A stretch of 64,000 bases of DNA from JBFXAM01 sp050184295 (GTDB lineage: Bacteria > Planctomycetota > Phycisphaerae > UBA1845 > Fen-1342). The DNA is taken from positions 4,587 through 68,586 of the forward strand of contig JBFXAM010000009.1 of NCBI GenBank assembly GCA_050184295.1, in the 5' to 3' direction. The translations under genes were made by a program, and so were the position numbers. The notes below the pieces were generated by a model. It did no database searches, had not been told where the DNA came from, and was given only the letters and a program-made list of their open reading frames with translations. This document shows, in pieces, positions 1-8,238 of the stretch. Position 1 is the stretch's first letter. Every line of letters starts with the position of its first letter.

Positions 1-1363
1 CGCCGCCGCGCACGGCCGAGTAGTCGCCATAGGCGCCGTTCCCACGGCCGCCGGCAACCAGGCCCGCGAAGCCGTCGACGGTGTTTCCAAGCCCGCCGCC
101 GACGACGCCGAAGTTCGCGCTCACCGTGTTGGGCTCGCTGAATCCGCCCCCGAGATCGTCCGCACCGCCGCCCGCAATCACCGCGCCCGCGACACCGACG
201 CCGAACTGATTCAGCGAGTGTCCGGCAAGAACGGTTGGACTGGCGGCGTTGTACTCGAGGCGCAGAATCTGGGCGCTGTTGGCGCCGAGGATGAGCGGCG
301 TATCGTCGGCATGGCCGAGGAAATTCGCGGCGCCGTCGCCGAGGTTGCCGCCCAGCCGCCAGTAGCGCGCGTCGGTGTATGCCGTGTCGAGCATGAGCAC
401 GTCGTTGGCGTCCCGCACCAGCCCGGGACCGATGCTCACATTCGCGAGCGATCCCTGGCAGTCGAGCGCGTTGAACTGCCCGTCGCCGTTCGCGTCCTCG
501 TCCGCGTCGGCAAAGCCGTTGCCATTGAGATCCCAACACGATAAGCCGTTCTGACCCGGAGCGCCGGGTTGCCCCGGCTCACCCGGCGGCCCCGGCGGCC
601 CGGTCGTGCCCGGTGCGCCGTCCACACCCTGGCAATCAAAGGCGTCGAAGTTGGTGTCGCCGTTGATGTCCTCCCAGGGATCGCCAATGCCGTTGCTGTT
701 GAGATCCCAGCACGAGAAGCCGCGCGGGCCACGCGCACCCTCGGGGCCCTGCGGACCGACCGGCCCCGGCGGCCCGACCGCGCCGTCGTTGCCCGGCGGG
801 CCCTGCGGCCCTTGCGGACCGGGGGCGCCTTCCGCACCCTGCGGTCCGGTCTCGCCGGGCGGCCCTTGCGGCCCCGCGGCGCCGTCGGGGCCGGGCGCGC
901 CGCTCGGTCCCGGGGGACCCGCGGCGCCCTGCGGCCCGGCGGGACCGGTTTGTCCCTGCGGTCCCTGCGCACCCGCGGCGCCGTCGCTGCCGGCGGGTCC
1001 CTGCGGACCGGATGGCCCCGGCGCGCCCGCTGGTCCCGGCGCGCCGGGAGCGCCTTGCGCGCCTTGTGCGCCGGTTGCGCCATCGGCGCCGTTCAGTCCG
1101 TTCGCGCCGTTCACGCCGTCCGAGCCGTTTATGCCGGTGCCGCCGTTCGCGCCGTCGACGCCATTCGCGCCGTTCACGACGGTGCCCCCCGACTGGGAGA
1201 GCTCGTCGCGAACCAGCTCGCGAAGCGCGTCCTCCGACAGCCCGGTCGGGCAGCCGCCGAGACTGACCACCAGCAGCGCGAATGAAACGAAGGTCGCAGC
1301 GCGACGTACGCGGCGCGCCGCGGCGCTGCGATGGCAGCGCAGCAAGCCGTTTTCGCGGGACAT
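1..1363 (-). CDS. Collagen-like surface lipoprotein, 3' end cut by window edge
   Basis: Probably a surface-exposed fibrous lipoprotein. The ATG at 1363 follows a GGGAGG ribosome site. Residues about 22-38 form a hydrophobic stretch ending in a lipobox (LGGC), so export and lipidation are expected. A short helical segment follows, then NGANG-type triplets and about 50 Gly-X-Y triplets rich in PAG, PQG and AAG. The collagen tract is interrupted twice by a Cys-Trp-Asp-Leu-Asn module with acidic D-x-N-x-x-G spacing, like an EF-hand or dockerin calcium loop, separated by a second short Gly-X-Y run. The visible C-terminal part carries GGGLGNTVDG / GGRGNGAYGDY repeats similar to YadA-type head repeats, which would form a left-handed beta roll. 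The reading frame is open to base 1, so the true end lies outside the window. No function beyond a structural or adhesive role can be inferred. Confidence 0.85.
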   Translation of the reverse strand, partial: MSRENGLLRCHRSAAARRVRRAATFVSFALLVVSLGGCPTGLSEDALRELVRDELSQSGGTVVNGANGVDGANGGTGINGSDGVNGANGLNGADGATGAQGAQGAPGAPGPAGAPGPSGPQGPAGSDGAAGAQGPQGQTGPAGPQGAAGPPGPSGAPGPDGAAGPQGPPGETGPQGAEGAPGPQGPQGPPGNDGAVGPPGPVGPQGPEGARGPRGFSCWDLNSNGIGDPWEDINGDTNFDAFDCQGVDGAPGTTGPPGPPGEPGQPGAPGQNGLSCWDLNGNGFADADEDANGDGQFNALDCQGSLANVSIGPGLVRDANDVLMLDTAYTDARYWRLGGNLGDGAANFLGHADDTPLILGANSAQILRLEYNAASPTVLAGHSLNQFGVGVAGAVIAGGGADDLGGGFSEPNTVSANFGVVGGGLGNTVDGFAGLVAGGRGNGAYGDYSAVRGG

Positions 1364-1711
1364 GTTGGACATCCCTCCCGAGATACTCAGTTGACAGGCA
1401 TGGAAACCGCCGCGACGCCGAACCGCGTCGCATCCCCCAATTCCGGAAGCGGTCCCGGCAGAAAGCGTAGCACATCCGCGCGGCGAAGTCTACAGTTTAT
1501 TCCCGAAATATGTAGGGTTTGGCGACGCGATCGCGCTGTCGTGCGCCATGCTTCCGAAAACACTAGACTACGTCTGCTAAAAAATGACGTGCCGAACGAT
1601 TAGGGAAGAGCCGGCGGGCTGGCCGGTCCGGGCGAGACCGCCGCGCGCGGAGGCGCCGCGCCCGGCCGAGAATCCGGGTCTTCTGGCGAAGCGTCCCGGG
1701 CTCGCCGCACG
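1364..1711. other. Gene-free stretch upstream of the collagen-like gene
   Basis: No convincing gene. Bases about 1490-1600 are much more AT-rich than the surroundings and probably hold the promoter of the minus-strand collagen-like gene, but no clear -35/-10 pair can be named. A short CCGGC/GCCGG hairpin near 1613-1632 lies past the stop of the next minus-strand gene and could be a weak terminator. Confidence 0.4.
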
Positions 1712-2641
1712 CTACGCGTGATCGCGGAACCACGCGACGGTTTTGGCCAGCCCTTCGCTGCGCGAAACCTGCGGCTGCCATCCCAACAACTGCTGTGCGC
1801 GCGTGATGTCCGGCCGGCGAATGTGCGGATCGTCCGGGAGTCGGGGCAGGTGAATGATGTCGCTGCGGCTGCCGGTGAGTCGGACGACTTCGCGCGCCAC
1901 GTCGAGGATGGTGATTTCCTCCGGATTTCCGACGTTTACGGGCAGCTCGACGTCGCTGTCACAGAGCCGGATCAGCCCGTCGACCAGGTCGGTGACATAA
2001 CAGAAGCTGCGCGTTTGAAGCCCGTCGCCGTGGATCGTGATCGGCTTGCCGGCGAGCGCCTGGCTGATGAAGGTGGGCAGGGCGCGGCCGTCGTCGGCGC
2101 GCATGCGCGGTCCGTAGGTGTTGAAGATGCGCGCCGTGCGGACCTTCACGCCGTGTGCGGCGCGATACGACACGAGAAGCGCTTCGCCAAACCGCTTGCC
2201 TTCGTCGTAGCACGAGCGCGCCCCGATCGGGTTGACGTTGCCCCAATACGTTTCGGGCTGCGGATGCACCTGCGGATCGCCGTAGACTTCGCTCGTGCTC
2301 GCCTGGAGCATTTGCGCGCCCGAGCGCCGCGCCAGGTCGAGCAGGTTCCAGACGCCTTGCGAGCAGACCGCGAGAATCTCCAGTCGCCGCGGGCCGAAGT
2401 CGACCGGCGACGCGGGGCACGCCATGTTGTACACGCGGTCGAGAGCGCCCTTCACATCGAGCGGGCGCGTGACGTCGTGGTCGAGGTACGTACAGCGCGG
2501 CAGACGGCGCAGGTCGTCGGCATTGCGCTGCTGTCCGGTGCAGAGGTTGTCGACCGCGACGACGTCGTGGCCGTCGTCGAGCAGGCGCGTGCAGAGGTGA
2601 TAGCCGATGAAGCCGGCGGCGCCGGCGACGAGGATTCGCAC
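1712..2641 (-). CDS. uxs: UDP-glucuronate decarboxylase (UDP-xylose synthase)
   Basis: Short-chain dehydrogenase/reductase-family enzyme that converts UDP-glucuronate to UDP-xylose in the cytoplasm using bound NAD+. The 309-residue protein has the Rossmann motif GAAGFIG at residues 7-13, an STSEVYGDP segment near 115-123, and the catalytic Tyr-x-x-x-Lys (Tyr145, Lys149) in YDEGK. RIFNTYGPRM and the NVGNPEE segment are typical of bacterial UXS. The start is the GTG at 2641, chosen because AGGGAG lies about 8 bases upstream and because the open frame further upstream runs across the divergent ugd gene. The neighbouring divergent gene makes the substrate, UDP-glucuronate, so the pair forms a pathway for xylose-containing polysaccharides. 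The related ArnA or GDP-sugar epimerase families are less likely given the overall match. Confidence 0.93.
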   Translation of the reverse strand: MRILVAGAAGFIGYHLCTRLLDDGHDVVAVDNLCTGQQRNADDLRRLPRCTYLDHDVTRPLDVKGALDRVYNMACPASPVDFGPRRLEILAVCSQGVWNLLDLARRSGAQMLQASTSEVYGDPQVHPQPETYWGNVNPIGARSCYDEGKRFGEALLVSYRAAHGVKVRTARIFNTYGPRMRADDGRALPTFISQALAGKPITIHGDGLQTRSFCYVTDLVDGLIRLCDSDVELPVNVGNPEEITILDVAREVVRLTGSRSDIIHLPRLPDDPHIRRPDITRAQQLLGWQPQVSRSEGLAKTVAWFRDHA

Positions 2642-2784
2642 GGGGTCATCTCCCTGGCGGCGGGCCGGCGACAACGCCTCCGAACGCGTGCCGTCGCGGC
2701 CGGTCGAGCTCTGCTGCGCGGTTCCGGCGCGGCGCGGGCTGTCGAACCCGCCAGCGCGCCCGCCGTAATTCGAGCGGCGGCACA

Positions 2785-2791
2785 TTATAAT
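2785..2791. promoter_or_regulatory. Palindromic TATAAT shared by divergent uxs and ugd
   Basis: The sequence CATTATAATG is self-complementary, so each strand shows a perfect TATAAT (bases 2786-2791 on plus, 2785-2790 on minus). It would give leaders of about 54 bases for ugd and 137 bases for uxs. No good -35 element is seen on either side, so this is a candidate bidirectional -10 only. Confidence 0.5.
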
Positions 2792-2851
2792 GCCGGATTC
2801 CCGACCTTCGCCGCCGCGCCGGTCGCGACGGGCTCGGGACGAGGATCGCGT

Positions 2852-4171
2852 ATGCGCATCTGCGTTATCGGCAGCGGCTATGTCGGGCTTGTGACGGCGG
2901 CGTGCTTCGCCGACAGCGGCAACCACGTGATCGCGGTGGACAAGGATGCGGAGAAAGTCCGCACCTTGAGCGAAGGCGTCTGCACGTTCTTCGAGCCGGG
3001 GCTCGAGGAGCTGATGACTTCGAATCACACTGCCGGGCGGCTGAAGTTCACGACCGACCTGGTCGCCGGCGTGTCCGTTGCAAGAGTCACGTTCATCGCC
3101 GTCGGTACGCCGCCGCGTGCCGATGGCTCCGCCGACCTGTCCGCGATCGATGCGGTTGCGGCCGAGATCGGCCGTGCCATGGTCGGACCCATGATCGTGG
3201 TGACCAAGAGCACGGTGCCGGTCGGCACCGGAGACCGCATCGACGCGATCCTCCGGAAGCAGACGCAGCACCCGTTCAGCGTGGTGAGCAATCCCGAGTT
3301 TCTCAAGGAAGGCAACGCGGTCGACGACTTCCTGCGGCCCGACCGCGTCGTCGTCGGGGCCGAGGATCCGGAGGCCGGCGAGACGGTTGCCGAGCTCTAC
3401 AAACCGTTCGTGCGAAACAACAAGCCGATTCTGCGGATGCGGCGTGCGTCGGCGGAGATGACCAAGTACGCTGCGAACGCCTACCTCGCCACGCGCATCA
3501 GCTTCATCAACGAGATCGCCGCCATCTGCGAACGGTTCAACGTCGACGTCGACGAAGTTCGTCGCGGCATCGGCTCCGACGCCCGTATCGGACACCACTT
3601 CCTCTATCCCGGCGTGGGCTACGGCGGCAGCTGCTTTCCCAAGGATGTGCAGGCGCTTGCGAGCAGCGCGCGATCGGTCGGCGCGGCATGCGGCATTCTC
3701 GACGCCGTCCACCGCCGCAACCAGGCGCAGCGCGAGGCGCTGGCGGAAAAAGTGCTGGAGCAGGTGGGGCGCGACCTGACGGGCCGCAAGCTGGCGGTCT
3801 GGGGGCTGGCATTCAAGCCCAAGACCGACGACATCCGCGAGGCGCCCGCGATCGACATCGTGCAGACGCTGCGGGCGGCGGGCGCGACGCTCGCCCTGCA
3901 CGACCCCAAGGCGCTCGATAACGCGCGGGTGGTGCTCGGCGACGCGGGCTACATCTACTGTGCCGACGCATACGAGGCGCTGCCGGGCGCCGAGGCGCTG
4001 CTGGTGCTCACGGAGTGGAACGAGTATCGCAGCCCCGACTTCGAGCGCATCCGCGAATTGCTCCAGCGCCCGCTGATTTTTGACGGCCGCAACATTTACG
4101 ATGCGTCGATCGCCGCGCGGCACCGGTTTACGTATTTCAGCGTCGGCCGGCCGCCGGTGCGGCAGCCGTAG
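2852..4171 (+). CDS. ugd: UDP-glucose 6-dehydrogenase
   Basis: Oxidises UDP-glucose to UDP-glucuronate with two NAD+ (439 residues, the usual length). Residues 7-12 are the GSGYVG dinucleotide motif. The catalytic cysteine lies in GGSCFPKD (about Cys261), preceded by SNPEFLKEGNAV and the MTKYAANAYLA helix with its conserved lysine. The C-terminal nucleotide-sugar domain has the LAFKPKTDDIREAPA segment. The ATG at 2852 has GAGG seven bases upstream; the open frame extends further but only over the shared promoter region. It is divergent from uxs, 210 bases start to start, and supplies that enzyme's substrate. The product probably feeds exopolysaccharide or lipopolysaccharide sugars. Confidence 0.96.
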   Translation: MRICVIGSGYVGLVTAACFADSGNHVIAVDKDAEKVRTLSEGVCTFFEPGLEELMTSNHTAGRLKFTTDLVAGVSVARVTFIAVGTPPRADGSADLSAIDAVAAEIGRAMVGPMIVVTKSTVPVGTGDRIDAILRKQTQHPFSVVSNPEFLKEGNAVDDFLRPDRVVVGAEDPEAGETVAELYKPFVRNNKPILRMRRASAEMTKYAANAYLATRISFINEIAAICERFNVDVDEVRRGIGSDARIGHHFLYPGVGYGGSCFPKDVQALASSARSVGAACGILDAVHRRNQAQREALAEKVLEQVGRDLTGRKLAVWGLAFKPKTDDIREAPAIDIVQTLRAAGATLALHDPKALDNARVVLGDAGYIYCADAYEALPGAEALLVLTEWNEYRSPDFERIRELLQRPLIFDGRNIYDASIAARHRFTYFSVGRPPVRQP

Positions 4172-4324
4172 CCCGATTCGATTGCGGATAGTGGAGCACC
4201 GATTGCGGTTTGGCGTGTCGGCCGCGCGGGCGTGTTCGTGCTGGAGAACCGGGGTCCGCAGTTCGCAATCCGAACACTAGCATCTACGAACGCGGTCGCG
4301 CCGATCGCACCAGAGAGGACGCCC

Positions 4325-4771
4325 ATGCCGCTGACGCTTCGCGTACGCCGCAAGCCCGGAACCGACGATCTGCCGCTGCCGCAGTACCAGACCGAGCACG
4401 CCGCGGGGCTCGATCTCTACGCTGCCGTGCCGGAGCCGGTGACGGTCGCGCCGGGGGAGGTCAAGCTCGTTCCGACCGGGTTGTTCGTGGAGATTCCCGC
4501 CGATTGCGAGGGGCAGATTCGCGCCCGCAGCGGGCTGGCCCTGAAGTGGGGACTGATGCTCCCGAACGCGCCCGCAACCATCGACGCCGATTATCGCGGC
4601 GAGGTGCAGGTCATCGTGGCCAACTGCGGCGGCGAGCCGTTTACGCTCGAACGCGGCATGCGTTTCGCGCAACTCGTCATCGCGCGGTACGAGCGCGTCG
4701 GCGTGGTCGAGGTCGAGGAGCTGAGCGAGACGCGGCGTGGCGGCGGGGGGTTTGGGCACACGGGGCACTGA
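4325..4771 (+). CDS. dut: dUTP diphosphatase (trimeric dUTPase)
   Basis: Hydrolyses dUTP to dUMP and pyrophosphate, keeping uracil out of DNA and supplying dUMP for thymidylate. At 148 residues it has the trimeric family size. All five motifs are visible in order: AAGLDLYAA, RARSGLA, the APATIDADYRGE segment with the catalytic aspartate, RFAQLVI, and the C-terminal glycine-rich arm RGGGGFGHTG that closes over the substrate. The ATG at 4325 has GAGAGGAC just upstream. It lies 153 bases after ugd on the same strand but is not obviously part of that operon. Confidence 0.97.
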   Translation: MPLTLRVRRKPGTDDLPLPQYQTEHAAGLDLYAAVPEPVTVAPGEVKLVPTGLFVEIPADCEGQIRARSGLALKWGLMLPNAPATIDADYRGEVQVIVANCGGEPFTLERGMRFAQLVIARYERVGVVEVEELSETRRGGGGFGHTGH

Positions 4772-4777
4772 CCCGAA

Positions 4778-4801
4778 CGCCCGCTCGTCGCTCCGCGGGC
4801 G
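4778..4801 (+). terminator. GC hairpin after dut
   Basis: Seven-base arms (CGCCCGC / GCGGGCG) around a 10-base loop, seven bases past the dut stop codon. There is no U tract, so termination is only suggested. Confidence 0.35.
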
Positions 4802-4984
4802 TCGCGCGGGAGGCGTTGGCCACAGCGGGCGCAGAGTTCGAGACTCGGGAAGGGTTCGCTTCGAAGAATCGTCACAGGCGCGTTCGCTGTGCGTCACGGA
4901 TCTTCTTCCGGCGCGCGTCCCGAAGAGCGGACCGGTGTTGTGTCGGCGCGGCGCTTGCGACCTGGACTCGGCTGTGGGGCGGCG

Positions 4985-6130
4985 ATGTCGGCGTACGATG
5001 CGATCGTGCTCGGGCTCGGCGGCATGGGGGCGGCTGCGCTCGACCATCTCGCGCGGCGCGGGGCGCGCGTGCTCGGGCTCGAACAGTTCGATCTCGTGCA
5101 CGATCGCGGCAGTTCGCACGGCGAGACGCGCATCATTCGCAAAGCCTATTTCGAGCACCCGGCGTATTTGCCCTTGCTGCACACCGCGTACGCGCTGTGG
5201 GACGACCTTCAACGCGAGAGTCGCGAGCGGCTCTTTGAGCGCTGCGGCCTGCTCATTGCCGGGCGCACCGACGGCCCTGTGATTCCGGGGGTCCGCCGCG
5301 CCGCAGCCTTACACCAACTGGCGATCGAGGATGTGGGCGTCGCGGCAGCGCGGCGGCGGTTTCCCATGTTCGCGTTTGACGACGATCACGCGGCGTTGTT
5401 CGAGGCGGACGGGGGGTTGCTTCGCGTGGAGGCGTGCATCGCGGCGCACCTGGATCGGGCGCGCCGCTGCGGCGCAGAAACACGGGCGCGCGAGGAAGCG
5501 CTGCACTGGTTTGCCGATGAGCACGGCGTCACGGTGACCACGCGGAGCGGGCGTTATCAGGCCGGGCGGCTGGTGATCTGCGCGGGGGCCTGGGCGGGTC
5601 GGCTGCTGCCGAAGCTGCGCGTTTCGTTGCGGGTGCGCCGCAAGGTGCAGCTCTGGCTGCGATGCGACGACGCGCGCTACGCACTCGCGCAGGGCTGTCC
5701 GGTGTTTGCGCATGATCTCGACGACGGCTTCTTCTACGGCTTTCCAGCGCTCGACGGCGCGACGGTCAAGGTCGCGCTGCACACCGGCGGCCAGGCAGTC
5801 GACGATCCGTCCACGCTCGATCGAGCACTTTGCGATTCGGACGCGCCGCCTGTCGCGGCGTTCGCGCGCCGCTATCTGCCCGGAGTCTCGAGCGACGTCG
5901 TGCGGCACTCGGTATGCATGTACACGATGACGCCCGACGAGCATTTCGTGATCGATCGTCACCCGCGACACGACCGCGTGGCCTTTGCCGCCGGCTTCAG
6001 TGGTCACGGGTTCAAGTTCGCGAGCGTCGTCGGAGCTGTGCTGGCCGACCTCGCGCTCGATGGAGCGACGCGCGAGCCGGTCGAGTTTCTGCGGTTATCG
6101 CGGCCGGCGCTGGCTGCGCCGATGGATTGA
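4985..6130 (+). CDS. solA: Monomeric sarcosine oxidase-like FAD enzyme
   Basis: FAD-dependent amine oxidase of the monomeric sarcosine oxidase / N-methyltryptophan oxidase family, expected to oxidise a secondary amino acid with release of formaldehyde and hydrogen peroxide. The 381-residue protein starts with the GLGGMGAAALDHLARRG dinucleotide fold and has SSHGETRIIRKAY, which contacts flavin. The cysteine that carries covalent FAD in this family is present in CMYTMTPDEHF (Cys311, matching Cys315 of the Bacillus enzyme), as is AFAAGFSGHGFKF near the C-terminus. The exact substrate (sarcosine, N-methyltryptophan, pipecolate) cannot be read from the sequence. The ribosome site before ATG 4985 is weak. 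No other one-carbon genes lie nearby. Confidence 0.85.
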   Translation: MSAYDAIVLGLGGMGAAALDHLARRGARVLGLEQFDLVHDRGSSHGETRIIRKAYFEHPAYLPLLHTAYALWDDLQRESRERLFERCGLLIAGRTDGPVIPGVRRAAALHQLAIEDVGVAAARRRFPMFAFDDDHAALFEADGGLLRVEACIAAHLDRARRCGAETRAREEALHWFADEHGVTVTTRSGRYQAGRLVICAGAWAGRLLPKLRVSLRVRRKVQLWLRCDDARYALAQGCPVFAHDLDDGFFYGFPALDGATVKVALHTGGQAVDDPSTLDRALCDSDAPPVAAFARRYLPGVSSDVVRHSVCMYTMTPDEHFVIDRHPRHDRVAFAAGFSGHGFKFASVVGAVLADLALDGATREPVEFLRLSRPALAAPMD

Positions 6131-6190
6131 GCGCGAGTCAGCGGTTGGGCGTGCGGCGGCGGATCCGGCGTTGATTGGGCGCGTGCGTGC

Positions 6191-7768
6191 TCATCGGAAC
6201 AACCGTCCGGTCGTCAGCCGCATTTCCGCCTCGCGCATGTCCATCAGCGACCAGTGGGCCGCGGACGCACCGACCTGCAACGCCACCAGAAGCGCCAGAA
6301 ACCGCGCGTCGCGCACCCAGCGCGGTGCGTTGGCCTGCGCGACCAGCAACGCCCCCAGCAGCAACAATGGAGCGAACGGAATCCACAGGCGCGGCGTCTC
6401 GGCGTTCGTGAAGGGCGCCGTCGAAATCAGCACAACGCTGGTCGCGATCAGCAGGTGGAAGCCGAAGCGTGCCGCGCTGTCGGCTGGTGGCCGGGCGCGA
6501 TCGACGGCGTCCGCGCGCGGGTGGCGGGACTGTCCGGCGGCCAACGCGGCTGCCCACAGCGTCGGCCCCGCAAAGAGCAGAAAGAGCGGCACGCCGATGA
6601 GCTGCCAGAGCAGGGGCATCGCGTCGGGGCCGCGCGTCACTTCCGATTGTGAACGGGCCACCGCGGCGACGGTGGCGAGCAGCGGCACGCCGAACGCGAA
6701 CTCGACCACCGCCGCCGAAGCGAGCGCACCGCCGATTGCCGGCAGCAACGTACAAAACCAGCATCGGTTGCGGTCATCACGTCTGCGCCACGTTGCGAGC
6801 GTCGCCGCCGCCGTCAGCGCGAGCGCGAGCCACGCGTGTACGAGGCTGACGAGAACGGTGGGGATCAGCACGGCGCCCGCTGCCGCTCCCGCGACCCACG
6901 ACCCGCGTCGCAGCGAGCGAAGAAACAGCAGCAGGGGCAGCGCGAGCGTGAGCAACTGGGCGGCGTCCTTGCCGGGCGCGAATGCGAGCGTCATCGGCGA
7001 GACGACGCAGCAGATCGCGTACGCCAGCGCCGGCGCCGGGTCGCAGAACAGGCGCGCGAGGGCGTAGAACAGCGGCGTCGCGAGCAGCCATGTGAGTTGA
7101 AGCACCCACGCGGAGACCAGCGCGACGCTCATCAACGTCCGCTCGCGCGGCAGCTCGACGCGTTCGCGCGACAGGAAGTCGTCGAGGGACGTCTTCAGCG
7201 CCGGAAGCGTGACCACGTGCTCGCGCAGCCACCAGATCAATAGTGTTGTCGCGGGCGGATTGCTGATGACCCGCGTGCCCTTCATCTCGGCCGGCGGCGT
7301 GCGGGCGCGTTGCGGGAAGTTGCGCACATACTCGCCGGGATCGTCGATCTCCAGCGCCTCGCGCACAAACGCGCCGTCGTGCGAAGGCGAGATGAAGTTG
7401 AAGACGTGCTGGTTGACATGCGCCGGCGGCGAGAAATAGCTCCACGCGCCGGCCGCCGCGATGCCGGCGCTCGCGGTCAAGACGCCCAGGGTCCGCCGCC
7501 CGCGGCCGGCATCGCCGGCGAGCCAGACGCCGACCGCGAGTACGCCCGCGATCGCCGCCGCGGCCGGCAGCGCGGCGAGCCTCCCGATGAGCTGCGGCGG
7601 GCGCGAGTAGAGATAGGTCATGCGTCCTGGACAGCCGAGCGGCACGTCGAGCGCGTGGAGTGCAAGTAATGTGACCAGCGGAAGGCCGGCGGCGAAAAGC
7701 AGCAGCCGACGGGCGCGGGTGTGCACGGCGTCCGGCGGGGCCGGCGATTCGTGGAGTACGGGGCCCAT
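6191..7768 (-). CDS. Polytopic membrane protein, possibly GT-C-like
   Basis: A 525-residue integral membrane protein of unknown function. Roughly ten or more hydrophobic segments are visible, beginning with LLLFAAGLPLVTLLALHAL near the N-terminus. Between the third and fourth lies a soluble loop containing SPSHDGAFVREAL and an NPPATTLLIWW stretch. The loop followed by many helices resembles the outline of lipid-linked sugar glycosyltransferases of the GT-C fold, where acidic residues sit in the first extracytoplasmic loop, but no family signature is certain. The start is the ATG at 7768, preceded by AAGGAAC; an upstream open frame lacks a ribosome site. It is divergent from the oxoacid oxidoreductase operon and convergent with the flavoenzyme gene. 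Confidence 0.7.
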   Translation of the reverse strand: MGPVLHESPAPPDAVHTRARRLLLFAAGLPLVTLLALHALDVPLGCPGRMTYLYSRPPQLIGRLAALPAAAAIAGVLAVGVWLAGDAGRGRRTLGVLTASAGIAAAGAWSYFSPPAHVNQHVFNFISPSHDGAFVREALEIDDPGEYVRNFPQRARTPPAEMKGTRVISNPPATTLLIWWLREHVVTLPALKTSLDDFLSRERVELPRERTLMSVALVSAWVLQLTWLLATPLFYALARLFCDPAPALAYAICCVVSPMTLAFAPGKDAAQLLTLALPLLLFLRSLRRGSWVAGAAAGAVLIPTVLVSLVHAWLALALTAAATLATWRRRDDRNRCWFCTLLPAIGGALASAAVVEFAFGVPLLATVAAVARSQSEVTRGPDAMPLLWQLIGVPLFLLFAGPTLWAAALAAGQSRHPRADAVDRARPPADSAARFGFHLLIATSVVLISTAPFTNAETPRLWIPFAPLLLLGALLVAQANAPRWVRDARFLALLVALQVGASAAHWSLMDMREAEMRLTTGRLFR

Positions 7769-8238
7769 GCGCGCGTCGGGTTCCTTGGTCGCGCCTGAGG
7801 CGGCGGTTGCACAGGCGTCGGTGCGACTATCTTCGCGACGTCCGCCGCCGCGCCAAGTGCGACACCGTCGGTGCGACGACGGTCCGCGTGTGCGATGCGG
7901 ATCCGCGGCCGGGCGCGGCGGCGCATCCGATTCCCGTGGCGAAGCACGGGGACCGGCTGGCCGCTTGGCGGGGCGGGTTCGGGTTGATGCGCGGCCACCC
8001 GCCGGAACCTCTCGTCGGGTGCGGAAGACCTGTTCGTCGATCGGGCGCGTCCAGTTCGTCCGGTGGGCGATTCTCCCCAGCCGGGTGCGCGAATTCCCCC
8101 ACTTCCGGAGCGCCGCGGAGGCCCCCGCCGGCGTTCCCATCCGCGTTTTTTGGGCCGTGGCGCGTGTTTTTTTGTCTGGCACGCTGCTTGCAGGAGAACT
8201 CCTGGTGTTCGCCCGTTCGGGCGCCTGGAGACGTGCTC
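7769..8238. other. Divergent regulatory region
   Basis: Gene-free 470-base region between a minus-strand membrane protein and the plus-strand oxidoreductase operon. It contains two copies of CGTCGGTGCGAC (near 7816 and 7867), poly-T patches near 8145-8173, the sigma-54 site at 8177-8192, and two hairpins in the leader: CAGGAG/CTCCTG at 8191-8204 and CGCCC/GGGCG near 8210-8223. The upstream part is long enough for enhancer-binding-protein sites, which I cannot identify individually. Confidence 0.55.
8177..8192 (+). promoter_or_regulatory. Sigma-54 (RpoN) promoter of the oxoacid oxidoreductase operon
   Basis: TGGCACG, four bases, then TTGCA: an exact match to the -24/-12 consensus of RpoN promoters, with the invariant GG and GC dinucleotides ten bases apart. 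Transcription would begin near 8203, giving a leader of about 36 bases to the ATG at 8239, which has GGAG upstream. A CAGGAG-AA-CTCCTG hairpin overlaps the predicted start. No enhancer-binding activator gene lies in the window. Confidence 0.8.

Noticed and set aside
436..1475. Several Arg/Pro/Gly-rich frames on both strands
   Set aside because: They are shadows of the Gly-X-Y repeats of the collagen-like gene.
1712..4123. An 803-codon minus-strand frame covering uxs and the opposite strand of ugd
   Set aside because: Only the first part from the stop up to GTG 2641 is real; upstream the frame is a GC-rich shadow of ugd.
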